A stretch of 64,000 nucleotides of DNA from Flavobacterium sp. YJ01 (GTDB lineage Bacteria; Bacteroidota; Bacteroidia; Flavobacteriales; Flavobacteriaceae): assembly GCF_029320955.1 (NCBI RefSeq), contig NZ_CP119757.1:1426001-1490000 (forward strand), written 5' to 3'. The translations under genes and the position numbers were made by a program. The first letter of the stretch is position 1, and every line of letters begins with the position of its first letter. Shown here piece after piece: positions 39,364 to 48,282 of the stretch. Below the pieces are notes generated by a model. It was not told the DNA's origin and did no database searches. It saw only the letters and a program-made list of their open reading frames with translations.

Positions 39364-40233
39364 TTATTTTGATGTAATTCTAGCACTCGAAGGAGATACT
39401 CCAAAATACTTTTTATAAAGTCTTGAAAAATGCGCAGGACTCTCAAATCCAGATTCGTAACAAACATCAGTAATGGGCAGTTCTGTTACAGTTAGTAAAT
39501 TTTGCGCATGGTTAAGCCTCTTTTCCCTGATCCATTTTGCTGGGGCTGTTTTATATATTGCACTAAAATCTCTTTTAAAACTCGATAAACTTCTGCCAGA
39601 TAAGTAAGCGAAATCTTCAAGAGTCAAAGGACTTGTTAAATTCTCTTCAAGGATTTGTGTAATATCGCTTATAGCCTGCTGCTTTAACTGCAGTAACTGA
39701 AGCAATAATGCTCGGTCCGTACTTGCAAGATCATAAAGCAGCTCCAGCATCTTTAATCTAACCAGACCAGAATCTATTTTATCTGGATCATTAAAATAAG
39801 GCTTGATCGACAAAACAAAGGAGCGAAGTGGCTCCTGCACCGTTCGGACTGTTACTCTGGCCATTTCTTCAGTAGGCACCTCTTTTATTTCGGTCATTTT
39901 TATAAAATCTAAAATAAATTCGTCCTTTAAAAAAAACATCAGACAATCATAACAATCCTTGTTCTCGAAATTACCGGTCTTATGATAATCAAAACTTATA
40001 TTTTTCTTTAAAAGAACCATTTGGTTTTTTTCAATAGTGTAAGTCTTATTTCCATAAGTAATATGCTTTGTGCCTTCGAGTACAAATAGGAGCATATGAT
40101 CTTGTAAAAACATGGCACCTTTCTTGTCACGGATATGCGTACAAGATTCTATAATATTGACAGAATCAAGTTTTACAAAATTATTATAGTAAGGTGCATC
40201 AATAAGCTGCCCGGGAACCTTGGTTGCTTTCAT
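39364..40233 (-). CDS. AraC-family transcriptional regulator
   Basis: 289 residues: an N-terminal cupin-like sensing domain (HMLLFVLEGTKHITYGNKTYTI) and two C-terminal HTH motifs (~195-285, TLEDFAYLSGRSLSSFKRDF and ITDVCYESGFESPAHFSRLYKKYFGVSPS). It lies on the same strand immediately upstream of the oxidoreductase run and probably controls it, as in other Bacteroidota AraC-ADH-SDR clusters. Confidence 0.93.
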   Translation of the reverse strand: MKATKVPGQLIDAPYYNNFVKLDSVNIIESCTHIRDKKGAMFLQDHMLLFVLEGTKHITYGNKTYTIEKNQMVLLKKNISFDYHKTGNFENKDCYDCLMFFLKDEFILDFIKMTEIKEVPTEEMARVTVRTVQEPLRSFVLSIKPYFNDPDKIDSGLVRLKMLELLYDLASTDRALLLQLLQLKQQAISDITQILEENLTSPLTLEDFAYLSGRSLSSFKRDFSAIYKTAPAKWIREKRLNHAQNLLTVTELPITDVCYESGFESPAHFSRLYKKYFGVSPSSARITSK

Positions 40234-40810
40234 AATCGTTGTATTTATATAAAATTACTCGTTTTTTGAGGCCCGGCAATTATATATTTTAAATTTTTTG
40301 TTTTTAAGAAAGTTATATTTTATTTCGACGTAAAATTAGCCTAAAAAATTATTATAAGCTTTATCAATCCGTCCAGATCTTTTGATATTACAGCTCAATA
40401 TGTAGCATTTATTAAATACTGCAGAGCCCTTTTAATAATCTTCCTAAGTGTGATAATACAAACATTTTCAGTCAATTGTCTTGCGTTTCAAAAACTCATG
40501 TGATTGAATCTTGAATTATATGAACTGAAATAACGTTGTACAAATTATTATATATGTTCAAATTCCAGCACTCAGAAACAGAAGGAATGGCGGACAACAT
40601 ATGTCTCGGCCCTTTTGTAGTAAGTATAATTTCTATTCATTTTCTCTTTCTTTATTTTCTAGTCTAATTCATCAATATCTATGACCTTAATAGTAAAGCG
40701 TAATCCTCAGCTGATAATTAAATTTGCTGATTCAAAAATAATAAGGAAATTCAACAAGGATGTTCATCTGATGTAAAGCTGAAGCCTTGCTTAACTAAAA
40801 TTGTTTAAAA
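40234..40810. other. Intergenic, no gene seen
   Basis: 577 bp of AT-rich DNA between the araC-type gene and the acetyltransferase gene. No frame or strong structure was supported; promoters for both are expected here. Confidence 0.4.
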
Positions 40811-41389
40811 ATGAAAAACGACACCGAATTTGATGATCTAGAATTTAAAAAAATGATGAGCGGCGAGATTTACGATATGAAGGACTGCTTAATTCAGCAT
40901 TATCTAACTAAGGCATCAATGCTTTTGGAGGAGATAGATTCTGTTCCACGAGCCTCAAGTAAAATTAGAGAAATAAAACTCAGAAGTCTTTTTGGTTCTG
41001 CTGGATCTGATTTATCTATTAAACCGGGATTTAATTGTGATATGGGATTTAATATACATGTTGGAAATAATTTTCTTACTAATTATAATGTTACAATTTT
41101 AGATATGGCCAGAGTTGAAATCGGCGATAACTGCATGATAGGTCCTAATACAGGTATTTTTGCAGTTTCTCATCCTTTGACTTCTTTTGATAGAATTACA
41201 ATGCAAGGGATTTCAAAACCAGTTAAAATTGGTAATAATGTTTGGATTGGAGGAAACTCAGTTATCTTAATGGGCGTCAGTATTGGAAATAATGTTATTA
41301 TTGGAGCTGGTTCAGTCGTAAACAAAGACATTCCAGATAACGCCGTTGTTGCAGGTAATCCTGCTAAAATTGTAAAATTTACAGTTTAG
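40811..41389 (+). CDS. Hexapeptide-repeat O-acetyltransferase (maltose/galactoside type)
   Basis: 192 residues: an N-terminal helical part (MSGEIYDMKDCLIQHY) typical of LacA/Maa/NodL enzymes, then left-handed beta-helix repeats (GFNIHVGNNFLTNYNVTILD, VEIGDNCMIGPNTGIFAVSHP with the catalytic His, VKIGNNVWIGGNSVIL, GNNVIIGAGSVV). It is expected to move acetyl from acetyl-CoA to a sugar hydroxyl. It is an isolated gene just before repeat C. Confidence 0.93.
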   Translation: MKNDTEFDDLEFKKMMSGEIYDMKDCLIQHYLTKASMLLEEIDSVPRASSKIREIKLRSLFGSAGSDLSIKPGFNCDMGFNIHVGNNFLTNYNVTILDMARVEIGDNCMIGPNTGIFAVSHPLTSFDRITMQGISKPVKIGNNVWIGGNSVILMGVSIGNNVIIGAGSVVNKDIPDNAVVAGNPAKIVKFTV

Positions 41390-41966
41390 TAACTTATTTC
41401 TTTTTAACGAAGTCTAACTTTATCTTTCCTCATTTACAACAACATATATTATCCTGAAATTCCGAAGATTTTCGGAATAAGTATTGTTTTGTAAAATGGA
41501 TGGAAAAGTAGCCGTAAATTAGGAAAGACAGATGGCAGATAACTTGATTATAATGCCTTAAACAGCTTGAATTGCATCTAAATCTGCAGATAAATATAAA
41601 CTTTCTTAAGAAGCACAGTCTGTATTAATTTAGAATCACGAATAATTGGAGATACAAACATCTACTGGATAATCAGAAAAGAATATTATAGTAAATTGAA
41701 ATCAGGTTTTATTTGCTAAACAAAATATCTTGCATTTGTAAAGAATTCCCATTCATCATACAAAAAGAATTTTGAAATAGATTGACATCATAACAACTAC
41801 GATTACTCAAAAGCCCCATAATAATGCTTTAAGGATACCTTCAAAATACATCAATTGACAAATAAATAGCAACTATAGATTTTTAAATCTCTAGAAATTC
41901 CATAATTTTTTTGTATAATTAAACTGTTTTATCCTATTTTCGTTTAAAGAAATTGTTCAAAATTTC

Positions 41967-42062
41967 GAGGTACACTTTTTTTCTGTGCCCGTTCTTAAAT
42001 AGCATATGAAGCCTAGTATTTACTAGGGTTTTAATAAATCAAGGAGGAACCTCTTTCTCCGC
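41967..42062 (+). repeat. Direct repeat C, attachment-site-like (next to integrase 1)
   Basis: A 96-bp unit beginning GAGGTACACTTTTTTT and ending GGAGGAACCTCTTTCTCCGC. It matches copy B over most of its length and copy A at both ends. It ends 280 bp before the integrase start. The second integrase has an equivalent module at the same distance, which supports reading C as the att end of an integrative element. Confidence 0.75.
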
Positions 42063-42117
42063 TGAGAGCTTAAAAAGAGACTTTTCAAAGTTTACAAAAA
42101 AGGCTAAAATTCACGGA

Positions 42118-42149
42118 AAACCCTGCAAATCAAACGATTTGCAGGGTTT
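42118..42149. terminator. Stem-loop in the integrase-1 upstream module
   Basis: AAACCCTGCAAATC, an AAAC loop, then GATTTGCAGGGTTT, followed by CTTCTTTT. The second integrase has the same hairpin in a slightly diverged form (43848-43879), so it belongs to the element module. Confidence 0.8.
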
Positions 42150-42194
42150 CTTCTTTTATACCGCTTTTCAATATTTTCAAAAACAGACAAAATC

Positions 42195-42216
42195 TTCGTG
42201 GCGCATTCGTGGCGCA
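42195..42216 (+). repeat. Tandem 11-bp repeats, putative integrase arm sites
   Basis: Two perfect copies of TTCGTGGCGCA, with an inverted related motif nearby (GTGTGCCACAA, ~42233-42243). Their position between the att-like end and the integrase gene suggests arm-type binding sites. Confidence 0.6.
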
Positions 42217-42310
42217 GGCTAAGATTTTAAAAGTGTGCCACAAGATTTTATCTTAAGTCCCGATATCAAAGGGGTTAAGCACATTTACATCTTGTTTAAA
42301 TAAGGTTATA

Positions 42311-42327
42311 ATTCTACATTTACTAAT
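42311..42327 (+). promoter_or_regulatory. Conserved block ATTCTACATTTACTAAT before integrase 1
   Basis: The block is nearly identical to one before integrase 2 (around 44036-44052, ATTCTACATTTATTAAT) at the same distance from the start codons. TACATTT resembles a weak TAnnTTTG-type -7 element, so it is probably the integrase promoter. Confidence 0.5.
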
Positions 42328-42342
42328 CTAATAAATTGAATT

Positions 42343-43659
42343 ATGCTAGAGAACAGCTTTGGGTTAATTTTCTTCTTGAAAGTTCCCCGACATGAGAGTA
42401 AAATTAGAACCGTTTATTTCAGGATTACCGTTGACGGCATTCCTAAAGAAGCATCTACAAGACGCCAATGGGATCTGGAGCGATGGAACCAGAAAACTGA
42501 AAGAGCCGTCGGCACAAAAGAAGACGCAAAGTCACTTAATTTTTTTCTTGACTCGCTCACCTCAAAAATCCACGATATTAAAACAGAGATACTCTACAGC
42601 GGAAAACCAATAACGTCTCAAAAAATCATGGACCACGTGATGGGAAGAATAACGCCGAGAGTAAAAGTGCTTGAAGAATTTCAGAAACATAATGATGAAT
42701 TGGAGGCGTTGGTTGGCAATGGTTACACGGGCGCAACCTTGGAAAGGTTTAACATAACCAAAAACCACGTGTCCAATTTTATAAAATTCAAGTATAATGC
42801 TGATGATTTTGAATTTGCAGATCTAGATCTTGAATTTGTAAAAGATTTAGAGTTTTACCTGCGGTCTGTCCGCAAATGCAGCAATAATACAACCCTTAAA
42901 TACATTGCCAACTTCAAAAAAATTGTCATTCGTGCACTTGATAAAGAAATTATTGAAAAAGACCCTTTTAAAAGCTTTAAAGGCAAAAAAACTAAAATTG
43001 TAAAAAAGCCTATCTCTGCAAAAGAATTGGCTGAATTGGAAGCCCATCAGTTTTCAATAGAAAGACTCAGTACAGTACGCGACATTTTTGTATTCCAATG
43101 CTACACAGGACTTGCATACATTGATGCCTACCAGCTCACAAGTGCTGATATAAAAGACGGAGTGGATGGAAAACCCTGGATCATCTCTGAGCGGCAGAAA
43201 ACTAATTCAACTGCAAAGATTCCGCTACTGCCTCATGCTGCCAGAATTCTTGAAAAATATAAAGATCATCCTCTCTGCATCAAACGAGGGACTCTGCTGC
43301 CTGTTTATTCCAATCAGAAAATGAATGGCTACCTTAAAGAAATTGCCGTATTATGCGGTTTTCCTTTTCCACTTAATACCCATATGGCGCGCCGTACATT
43401 TGGAAGCACGGTAACCTTAAACAATAATGTCCCAATTAACGTGGTCAAAGAACTGCTCGGGCACTCCTCTGTTAAACAGACAGAAGCTTATGCCATAACA
43501 GAGCAGACAACTATAGGAAGAGAAATGTCCATACTAAATCAAAAACTCACTCAGCATACAAATGAGATTTCTCAAGAAGATTTAACCACTCTTGAGAAAC
43601 TTGAAAAAGAAATTCAATTAATTAAAAGTAAATATAAAAATGCATCACTTTATCACTAA
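42343..43659 (+). CDS. Tyrosine recombinase / integrase 1
   Basis: 438 residues: an N-terminal arm-binding domain (FRITVDGIPKEASTRRQWDLERW), a SAM-like core-binding domain (~105-205), and a catalytic domain ending in HMARRTFGSTVTLNNNVPINVVKELLGHSSVKQTEAYA (HxxR, H and nucleophile Tyr). The first catalytic Arg region reads CYTGLAYIDAY with Ala where many enzymes have Arg, a variant common in Bacteroidota element integrases. It is closely similar to integrase 2 along its whole length. It probably excises and integrates the element ending at repeat C. Confidence 0.94.
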   Translation: MLENSFGLIFFLKVPRHESKIRTVYFRITVDGIPKEASTRRQWDLERWNQKTERAVGTKEDAKSLNFFLDSLTSKIHDIKTEILYSGKPITSQKIMDHVMGRITPRVKVLEEFQKHNDELEALVGNGYTGATLERFNITKNHVSNFIKFKYNADDFEFADLDLEFVKDLEFYLRSVRKCSNNTTLKYIANFKKIVIRALDKEIIEKDPFKSFKGKKTKIVKKPISAKELAELEAHQFSIERLSTVRDIFVFQCYTGLAYIDAYQLTSADIKDGVDGKPWIISERQKTNSTAKIPLLPHAARILEKYKDHPLCIKRGTLLPVYSNQKMNGYLKEIAVLCGFPFPLNTHMARRTFGSTVTLNNNVPINVVKELLGHSSVKQTEAYAITEQTTIGREMSILNQKLTQHTNEISQEDLTTLEKLEKEIQLIKSKYKNASLYH

Positions 43660-43847
43660 AATGGAGTCTAACCAATACACGAATTTGTAAGAACTATTAA
43701 TTTAAAAAACATCCAAATATTAGCATCTTTAAAATATTAAAAAGATACCTCATGGGTTCGAGTACTGCTCTCCCCACGGAAAGGCCTAAAAGGCGGAAAA
43801 CTTAAAGTTTTCATTCTTTTCAAAAAGCCAAAAAAAATGTCTGAAGA

Positions 43848-43879
43848 CCTGCAAATTCAAGGATTTGCAGGTTTTTTTT
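43848..43879 (+). terminator. Stem-loop with T-run upstream of integrase 2
   Basis: CCTGCAAAT, a TCAAGG loop, ATTTGCAGG, then eight T. It is a proper intrinsic terminator, homologous to the hairpin before integrase 1. Confidence 0.85.
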
Positions 43880-43924
43880 ATTTTAGGCCTGTTTTCAATA
43901 TTTATAAATCCTCACAAAATTAAA

Positions 43925-43967
43925 GGTGCAGAATCGGTGCACTTTCCGGCGCGCTGAAAAGTGCACC
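43925..43967 (+). repeat. GGTGCA repeats and inverted repeat, putative integrase-2 arm sites
   Basis: GGTGCA occurs at 43925-43930 and 43936-43941. GGTGCACTTT (43936-43945) is the exact complement of AAAGTGCACC (43958-43967). The motif differs from the TTCGTGGCGCA motif of integrase 1 while the position is the same, suggesting that the two recombinases have distinct arm specificities. Confidence 0.6.
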
Positions 43968-44068
43968 AGAAACAGCAAAAATCCCTTATACTACAGGGGG
44001 TTAACGAGATTAACGACTTGATTTGGCAGTAATATTATTCTACATTTATTAATTTAAAAAGTAGGATT

Positions 44069-45376
44069 ATGTTGGAAAGCAGTTTTGGTTTGGGATTCTT
44101 TTTAAAAAGACCCAAAATAGAAAGTAAAGAATGGATTGTGTATTTCAGAATAACTGTTGACGGTATCCGTAAGGAAAGCTCAACCAAAAGAAAATGGGAT
44201 AGTACACGATGGGATCAAAGGTTCGAAAGAGCGGTCGGCTCAAAGGAAGATGCAAAGTCGCTGAACTTCTTTTTGGATTCGCTGACTTTAAAAATCAATG
44301 AAATCAAAACCGAAATGATGTACAGCGGCAAACTCATAACCGCTGAGAAAATTATGGACGAGGTTCTCGGCAGGACAGCGCCGAAGATCAAGGTGCTCGA
44401 GGAATTTCAAAAGCATAATGATGAAATGGAGGCGCTTCTTGGAAAAGGCTATGCAAAAGGCACCCTTGACCGGTTTACCATTACTAAAAACCATTTGACT
44501 GCGTTTATAAAATTCAAGCTTAAAAAGCACGATCTTGAATTTGCGGATTTGAATCTTGAGTTTGTAAAGGATTTCGAGTTTTACCTTAGAACTGTACGCG
44601 ACTGCAGCAACAACACCACCCTCAAATACATTGCAAATTTCAAAAAGATTGTAATCCGCGCCATTGATAAGGAGTTAATCACCAAGGACCCATTTAAGAA
44701 CTTTAAGGGACGTAAAACGAAACTGGTAAAAAAACCACTCACCGCACAGGAATTGTACGAACTTGAAAGTCATTATTTCACAACTGACAGGCTCAACGTA
44801 GTAAGGGATGTATTTGTCTTCCAATGCTACACTGGCCTGGCTTACATAGACGCTTATCAATTAAAGAAAACGGATATCAAAGAAGGCATTGATGGAAATC
44901 TATGGATTATGTCCGAAAGGCAGAAAACAAACTCATCATTTAATGTCCCTCTTCTTCCCCAAGCACTGAAAATAGTTGAAAAATATAAAGAGCACCCGCT
45001 GTGTATCCAGCGCGGAACCGTGCTTCCTGTTTCATCCAACCAGAAAATGAATGAGTATCTAAAAGAGGTGGCAGTCTTGTGTGGCTTTCCTTTTACATTA
45101 AACACGCATATGGCCCGCCGTACATTTGGAAGCACTGTGACATTAAATAACAACGTCCCTATTAATGTAGTTAAAGAACTGCTGGGTCATGCATCGGTAA
45201 AACAGACTGAGGCATATGCTATAACTGAGCAGGCTACAATCGGTCGTGAAATGTCAATTCTGAATAAAAAGCTGAACAAAAACGCTTCCAAGATTTCAAA
45301 ACCGGACTTAGCGGTTCTCGGAAGACTTGAAAAAGAAATCCAGGCAATTAAAAAGAAATACAACATAACTTCTTGA
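44069..45376 (+). CDS. Tyrosine recombinase / integrase 2
   Basis: 435 residues with the same domain order as integrase 1: FRITVDGIRKESSTKRKWD arm domain, SAM-like domain, and a catalytic end HMARRTFGSTVTL...LLGHASVKQTEAYA. It also has the TGLAYIDAY variant. The two proteins match along most of their length, with differences spread evenly, so they are an old tandem pair and not a recent duplication. A bidirectional terminator follows. Confidence 0.94.
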   Translation: MLESSFGLGFFLKRPKIESKEWIVYFRITVDGIRKESSTKRKWDSTRWDQRFERAVGSKEDAKSLNFFLDSLTLKINEIKTEMMYSGKLITAEKIMDEVLGRTAPKIKVLEEFQKHNDEMEALLGKGYAKGTLDRFTITKNHLTAFIKFKLKKHDLEFADLNLEFVKDFEFYLRTVRDCSNNTTLKYIANFKKIVIRAIDKELITKDPFKNFKGRKTKLVKKPLTAQELYELESHYFTTDRLNVVRDVFVFQCYTGLAYIDAYQLKKTDIKEGIDGNLWIMSERQKTNSSFNVPLLPQALKIVEKYKEHPLCIQRGTVLPVSSNQKMNEYLKEVAVLCGFPFTLNTHMARRTFGSTVTLNNNVPINVVKELLGHASVKQTEAYAITEQATIGREMSILNKKLNKNASKISKPDLAVLGRLEKEIQAIKKKYNITS

Positions 45377-45404
45377 AACTTGCTTTCAGATGGTAATTAA
45401 AATC

Positions 45405-45441
45405 AAAGAGGCTATCTCAACAATTCTGAGATAGCCTCTTT
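45405..45441. terminator. Bidirectional terminator after integrase 2
   Basis: AAAGAGGCTATCTCA, a 7-nt loop, then its exact 15-nt complement, flanked by A on the left and TTT on the right. It serves both the integrase and the convergent HTH gene, whose stop codon lies inside the stem. Confidence 0.9.
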
Positions 45442-45737
45442 TTATATAGTTTAACTACACTTTTATAACCCGGATGATAAGACGGGCTGTATTTAATATA
45501 ACCTAATTCCTGCAGCTGTTTAAAATATTTGTGATAAGTGGGTAGTGTATTTACATGCGCCATTTCCATAATTTTACTTCGGCTGACTTGTATCCTCCTA
45601 CCCTGCCCCTGTCTGTAACCCAATCCTAATATTGCCGTTAAAATTGACAAATGCCACACATTAAGCTTTGGATCAGCAATATAAACTGAAAGATATTCCA
45701 TGATATTGCTTTCTTTTAATTTCTTAGTCTTTTTCAT
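45417..45737 (-). CDS. Small winged-helix-like protein
   Basis: Start at 45737 (MKKTKKLKESNIMEYL) is chosen, giving 106 residues; the frame extends to 45785. It overlaps the preceding HTH gene by 14 bp. The centre and C-terminus (HLSILTAILGLG, VSRSKIMEMAHVNTLPTYHKYFKQLQELGYIKYSPSYHP) look like a winged helix with a wing. A very similar layout is seen in the gene at 46083, so they are paralogues. They are probably element regulators. Confidence 0.75.
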   Translation of the reverse strand: MKKTKKLKESNIMEYLSVYIADPKLNVWHLSILTAILGLGYRQGQGRRIQVSRSKIMEMAHVNTLPTYHKYFKQLQELGYIKYSPSYHPGYKSVVKLYKKRLSQNC

Positions 45738-45999
45738 CCCTAAAAAGTTTTTGAATATCTTCTCTATTGTAATAATAGGATCCAAGCACTTTCTTAAAAC
45801 GTACTTTTTGTGATGTTCTAAGAGTCTGAACAGATCCGGCAGAAATGTCGAGCATCCTGCGGACAGCCTTACTTTTCAGCCACTCAGATTCCCTTTCAAT
45901 ATTTTCTGCATTAAAAGCTTCCGAAACCGCATTACGGATTGTATCGGTCATTAACAGTCCAAACTGCCTTAAATCGTCTTTTGTTATAAGTTCTTCCAT
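45724..45999 (-). CDS. Helix-turn-helix protein, HTH_17/excisionase-like
   Basis: 91 residues: an N-terminal helix (LRQFGLLMTDTIRNAVSEAF), then a MerR/excisionase-type winged helix (LKSKAVRRMLDISAGSVQTLRTSQKVRFKKVLGSYYYNREDIQKLF). In Bacteroidota elements such proteins lie near integrases and act as regulators or recombination directionality factors. It overlaps the downstream winged-helix gene. Confidence 0.82.
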   Translation of the reverse strand: MEELITKDDLRQFGLLMTDTIRNAVSEAFNAENIERESEWLKSKAVRRMLDISAGSVQTLRTSQKVRFKKVLGSYYYNREDIQKLFRDEKD

Positions 46000-46082
46000 A
46001 AAATACCGGCTTAATGCGTTACAAAAAATTAAATCATATACTTAAAAAGATCATCGTCATTCCAAAAAAATTGCCGCAAAGC

Positions 46083-46370
46083 TTACTCCAAATAAAAATA
46101 AACACTGCTTCTTTTGTTCTTATTCTTTGTCGGGACATAAATAAGATAACCGTAATCATCTAATTCGCGCATGCATTTATGATAAGTTTTTGGAGATACA
46201 ACCTTAGCGATATTCTGGATTTCAATACTGTATGCCTGAATTGGATTTATAAAATTCCTGTTTGCGCGAAATTGAAGCAGGGCGGCAAAAATTGCAATGT
46301 GAGTTGTGCTGATTCTGAAATCATTTTCAATTGCCTGAAAAAATCCCGATAAAAGCTTAAAATCTTCCAT
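46083..46370 (-). CDS. Small winged-helix-like protein, paralogue of the 45417 gene
   Basis: Start at 46370 (MEDFKLLSGFFQAIEND) is preferred because it lies just past the stop of the upstream gene (46393); the frame runs to 46430. 95 residues. The pattern HIAIFAALLQF, IQNIAKVVSPKTYHKCMRELDDYGYLIYVP matches the 45417 protein (KTYHK/PTYHK, then ELDDYGY/QLQELGY). It is probably DNA-binding. Confidence 0.75.
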   Translation of the reverse strand: MEDFKLLSGFFQAIENDFRISTTHIAIFAALLQFRANRNFINPIQAYSIEIQNIAKVVSPKTYHKCMRELDDYGYLIYVPTKNKNKRSSVYFYLE

Positions 46371-46392
46371 AACTCTATAAGATAAATAAACA

Positions 46393-47424
46393 TCACATAT
46401 GATGAGATTTTTTTGCGGTCTGAGTCTCAATATTGTGCTGTGGTTTCAGCAGCGGGCTAATTTTACAGCCGCTTTTAATTTCTCCCAGACTAAGTTTCTG
46501 CATTCTGTCATTATAAAAATTCAAGGTTTTAAACCGTGGATTTGCTTCCAAAAAAACCTTCATTTCTCTCCCTTGTATCATAAAAGCAACTTCTTCCCTC
46601 TTCCCCTTTTTCAAAGAATCGACCAGGGATTCGAATGTCTCATAGTCATCATTTTTAAGAGGAACAGTCCTTAAAGCATTGCTTACATTGTATCCATACG
46701 ATTCTGGAAATTCATGCATCCTATAATTGTCATTAAGATCCCTGTCGTTGAAGCTAAACTGTTTCCAGGTTCCGCTTTTTAGAACTGCTCTTCCTGCAAG
46801 CATTTCGTATGCTTCAGCTGCGCTGAAGCCCTCAGATTTTTCATTCTTAAAGTAATGTGTACATCGGCTGGATGGCGACGAATCTGTATAAAGAATTGAT
46901 CTGAATCCATCAAATTGGTAAGCCCCCTGCGCATCTTTTACAAATTGAAGTGAATGTTCAAGTCTTTCATTCTCTGAGATGTGATAAGAAACAGGAACAG
47001 TAAAATTTAACAGCTGTTCCTTCATATTCGCCAATACTTTGCCATAAGCCTCATGAAAACCGCATTTTATCAACTGTTCCTCTAAAGTTTTCTTGTTTAA
47101 TTCCAGATCTTTAAGATAATCCTGTTTATCTATCCTTTCAAAAACAACAGCACTAAGCGCTCCATTTACAAGCCTAACAATGATATTGGGATAGACTTGA
47201 TGCTTCAATTTGTTATATTCATGCTTAAGAAACCTGAGAGTTATTTTTTCATCTACAGCTTTCGTCTTTTCATATTTAAAAAGTAACATCTTAAAAAATT
47301 TCAGTTTCTCTATGCCACAAGAGCGTTCTATATTAGGGCTGTTCTGAAATAGAAATTTTAATTTTTCTTCCTTGGACTGCCACACTTTTATCTCATTTTC
47401 TACTCGATTGTTTTCAGAAGACAT
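46393..47424 (-). CDS. Hypothetical element protein, paralogue of the 47452 gene (long form)
   Basis: 343 residues, soluble, charged. The C-terminal two-thirds share a pattern with the next gene: EAYEMLAGRAVL, FPESYGYNVSNAL, SLKKGKREEVAFMIQGRE and FLEANPRFKTLNFYNDRMQ. The N-terminal ~110 residues are extra and helical. I do not recognise the family; such proteins are common near tra genes of Bacteroidota elements. It lies 27 bp after its paralogue. Confidence 0.7.
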   Translation of the reverse strand: MSSENNRVENEIKVWQSKEEKLKFLFQNSPNIERSCGIEKLKFFKMLLFKYEKTKAVDEKITLRFLKHEYNKLKHQVYPNIIVRLVNGALSAVVFERIDKQDYLKDLELNKKTLEEQLIKCGFHEAYGKVLANMKEQLLNFTVPVSYHISENERLEHSLQFVKDAQGAYQFDGFRSILYTDSSPSSRCTHYFKNEKSEGFSAAEAYEMLAGRAVLKSGTWKQFSFNDRDLNDNYRMHEFPESYGYNVSNALRTVPLKNDDYETFESLVDSLKKGKREEVAFMIQGREMKVFLEANPRFKTLNFYNDRMQKLSLGEIKSGCKISPLLKPQHNIETQTAKKSHHM

Positions 47425-47451
47425 AACTCAGTTTTAATTTATTTAAGCACC

Positions 47452-48264
47452 TTAAACCGATCTGCCCGCTTTTTTTGAACGGGAATTAATTTTTTTTTCT
47501 TTCTGAGAGGTCTCATCGGAATTGTCAGCCAGGTCTGCGCTCTTTCCTTTGGACTGCGACTGCTTCTCGTTCTTGCTTTCACGGTCATTTATTCTCTGCA
47601 GAGAAGAATCATAAACCTTAATAGTCTTAAACTGGGGATTAGCTTCCACAAACTGTTTTCTCTCCTCTCCTCCTACCACAAAAGTTACGGACTGTAGATT
47701 GCCTTTTTTCAGAGAGTTCATCAAATCTTCCTTGTACTGAGGTGTCAGAAGTTCTTTTATCGAATGCTTTTCCAGCGAAGCTTCCAGATCATATCCATAG
47801 TTCTGATGATAATGCTGAAGCTTGAAATTTCCACGGTCGTCACTTTCTTTGAAGTCCATACGAATCCAGCAATTATAGGCTTCACCGTCCTTATTCTTTA
47901 AATCCTTATTGACCGATCTGCCCTCCATCAAATTATACGCCTCTTTGAGAGTGATGCTGGTATTATCATTGTTAATATAAAAAATCTGTTCCAATCCCGG
48001 CTTATTATCCTCTTTTTGTAGATTAACCTGATAGGAATTGAAAAAATACATATCGCTCTGGTCGGACTTTTTAAAATTCAGTTCAACAGTGACTGTATCT
48101 TTGTTAGGGACACCATTGTTCATAATACCGGTATGCATTAATTTAAAATCCTTATCCCCCTTCTGAATATTCTCTCTTAATTCAGCATCAAAAGTTTCTC
48201 CGAATCCAGTATATTTTAACTGGTCTTTCAGATACTGTACATTTTTCTCGTTCATGATATTCAC
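47452..48264 (-). CDS. Hypothetical element protein, paralogue of the 46393 gene (short form)
   Basis: 270 residues: EAYNLMEGRSVN, HQNYGYDLEASLEKH, SLKKGNLQSVTFVVGGEE and FVEANPQFKTIKVYDSSLQR are the motifs shared with the neighbour, followed by a long low-complexity charged tail (KSADLADNSDETSQKEKK...). The tail is probably disordered. It lies 18 bp downstream of traN and so is co-transcribed with the transfer genes. Confidence 0.7.
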   Translation of the reverse strand: MNIMNEKNVQYLKDQLKYTGFGETFDAELRENIQKGDKDFKLMHTGIMNNGVPNKDTVTVELNFKKSDQSDMYFFNSYQVNLQKEDNKPGLEQIFYINNDNTSITLKEAYNLMEGRSVNKDLKNKDGEAYNCWIRMDFKESDDRGNFKLQHYHQNYGYDLEASLEKHSIKELLTPQYKEDLMNSLKKGNLQSVTFVVGGEERKQFVEANPQFKTIKVYDSSLQRINDRESKNEKQSQSKGKSADLADNSDETSQKEKKINSRSKKAGRSV

Positions 48265-48282
48265 ATTTAAAATTAGTACTGA

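Larger units (their letters stand above)
41390..42342. other. Element junction: repeat C, hairpin and arm-type repeats upstream of integrase 1
   Basis: 953 bp with no gene. The right part is organised: repeat C (41967-42062), the hairpin at 42118-42149, tandem 11-bp repeats at 42195-42216, then the integrase promoter. The left part (41390-41960) is AT-rich with nothing identified. Confidence 0.6.
43660..44068. other. Second integrase upstream module
   Basis: 409 bp between the integrases. It repeats the organisation seen upstream of integrase 1: a degenerate att-like end (~43745-43785, GGGTTCGAG then GCTCTCCCCACGGA), a hairpin (43848-43871 plus a T-run), arm-type repeats (43925-43967) and a promoter block. 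Confidence 0.65.

Noticed and set aside
43745..43790. tRNA-like 3' end (GGGTTCGAGTACTGC...)
   Set aside because: The TTCGAGT looks like a T-loop, but the flanking stem does not pair and no acceptor or anticodon arm exists; it was kept only as part of a degenerate att-like end.
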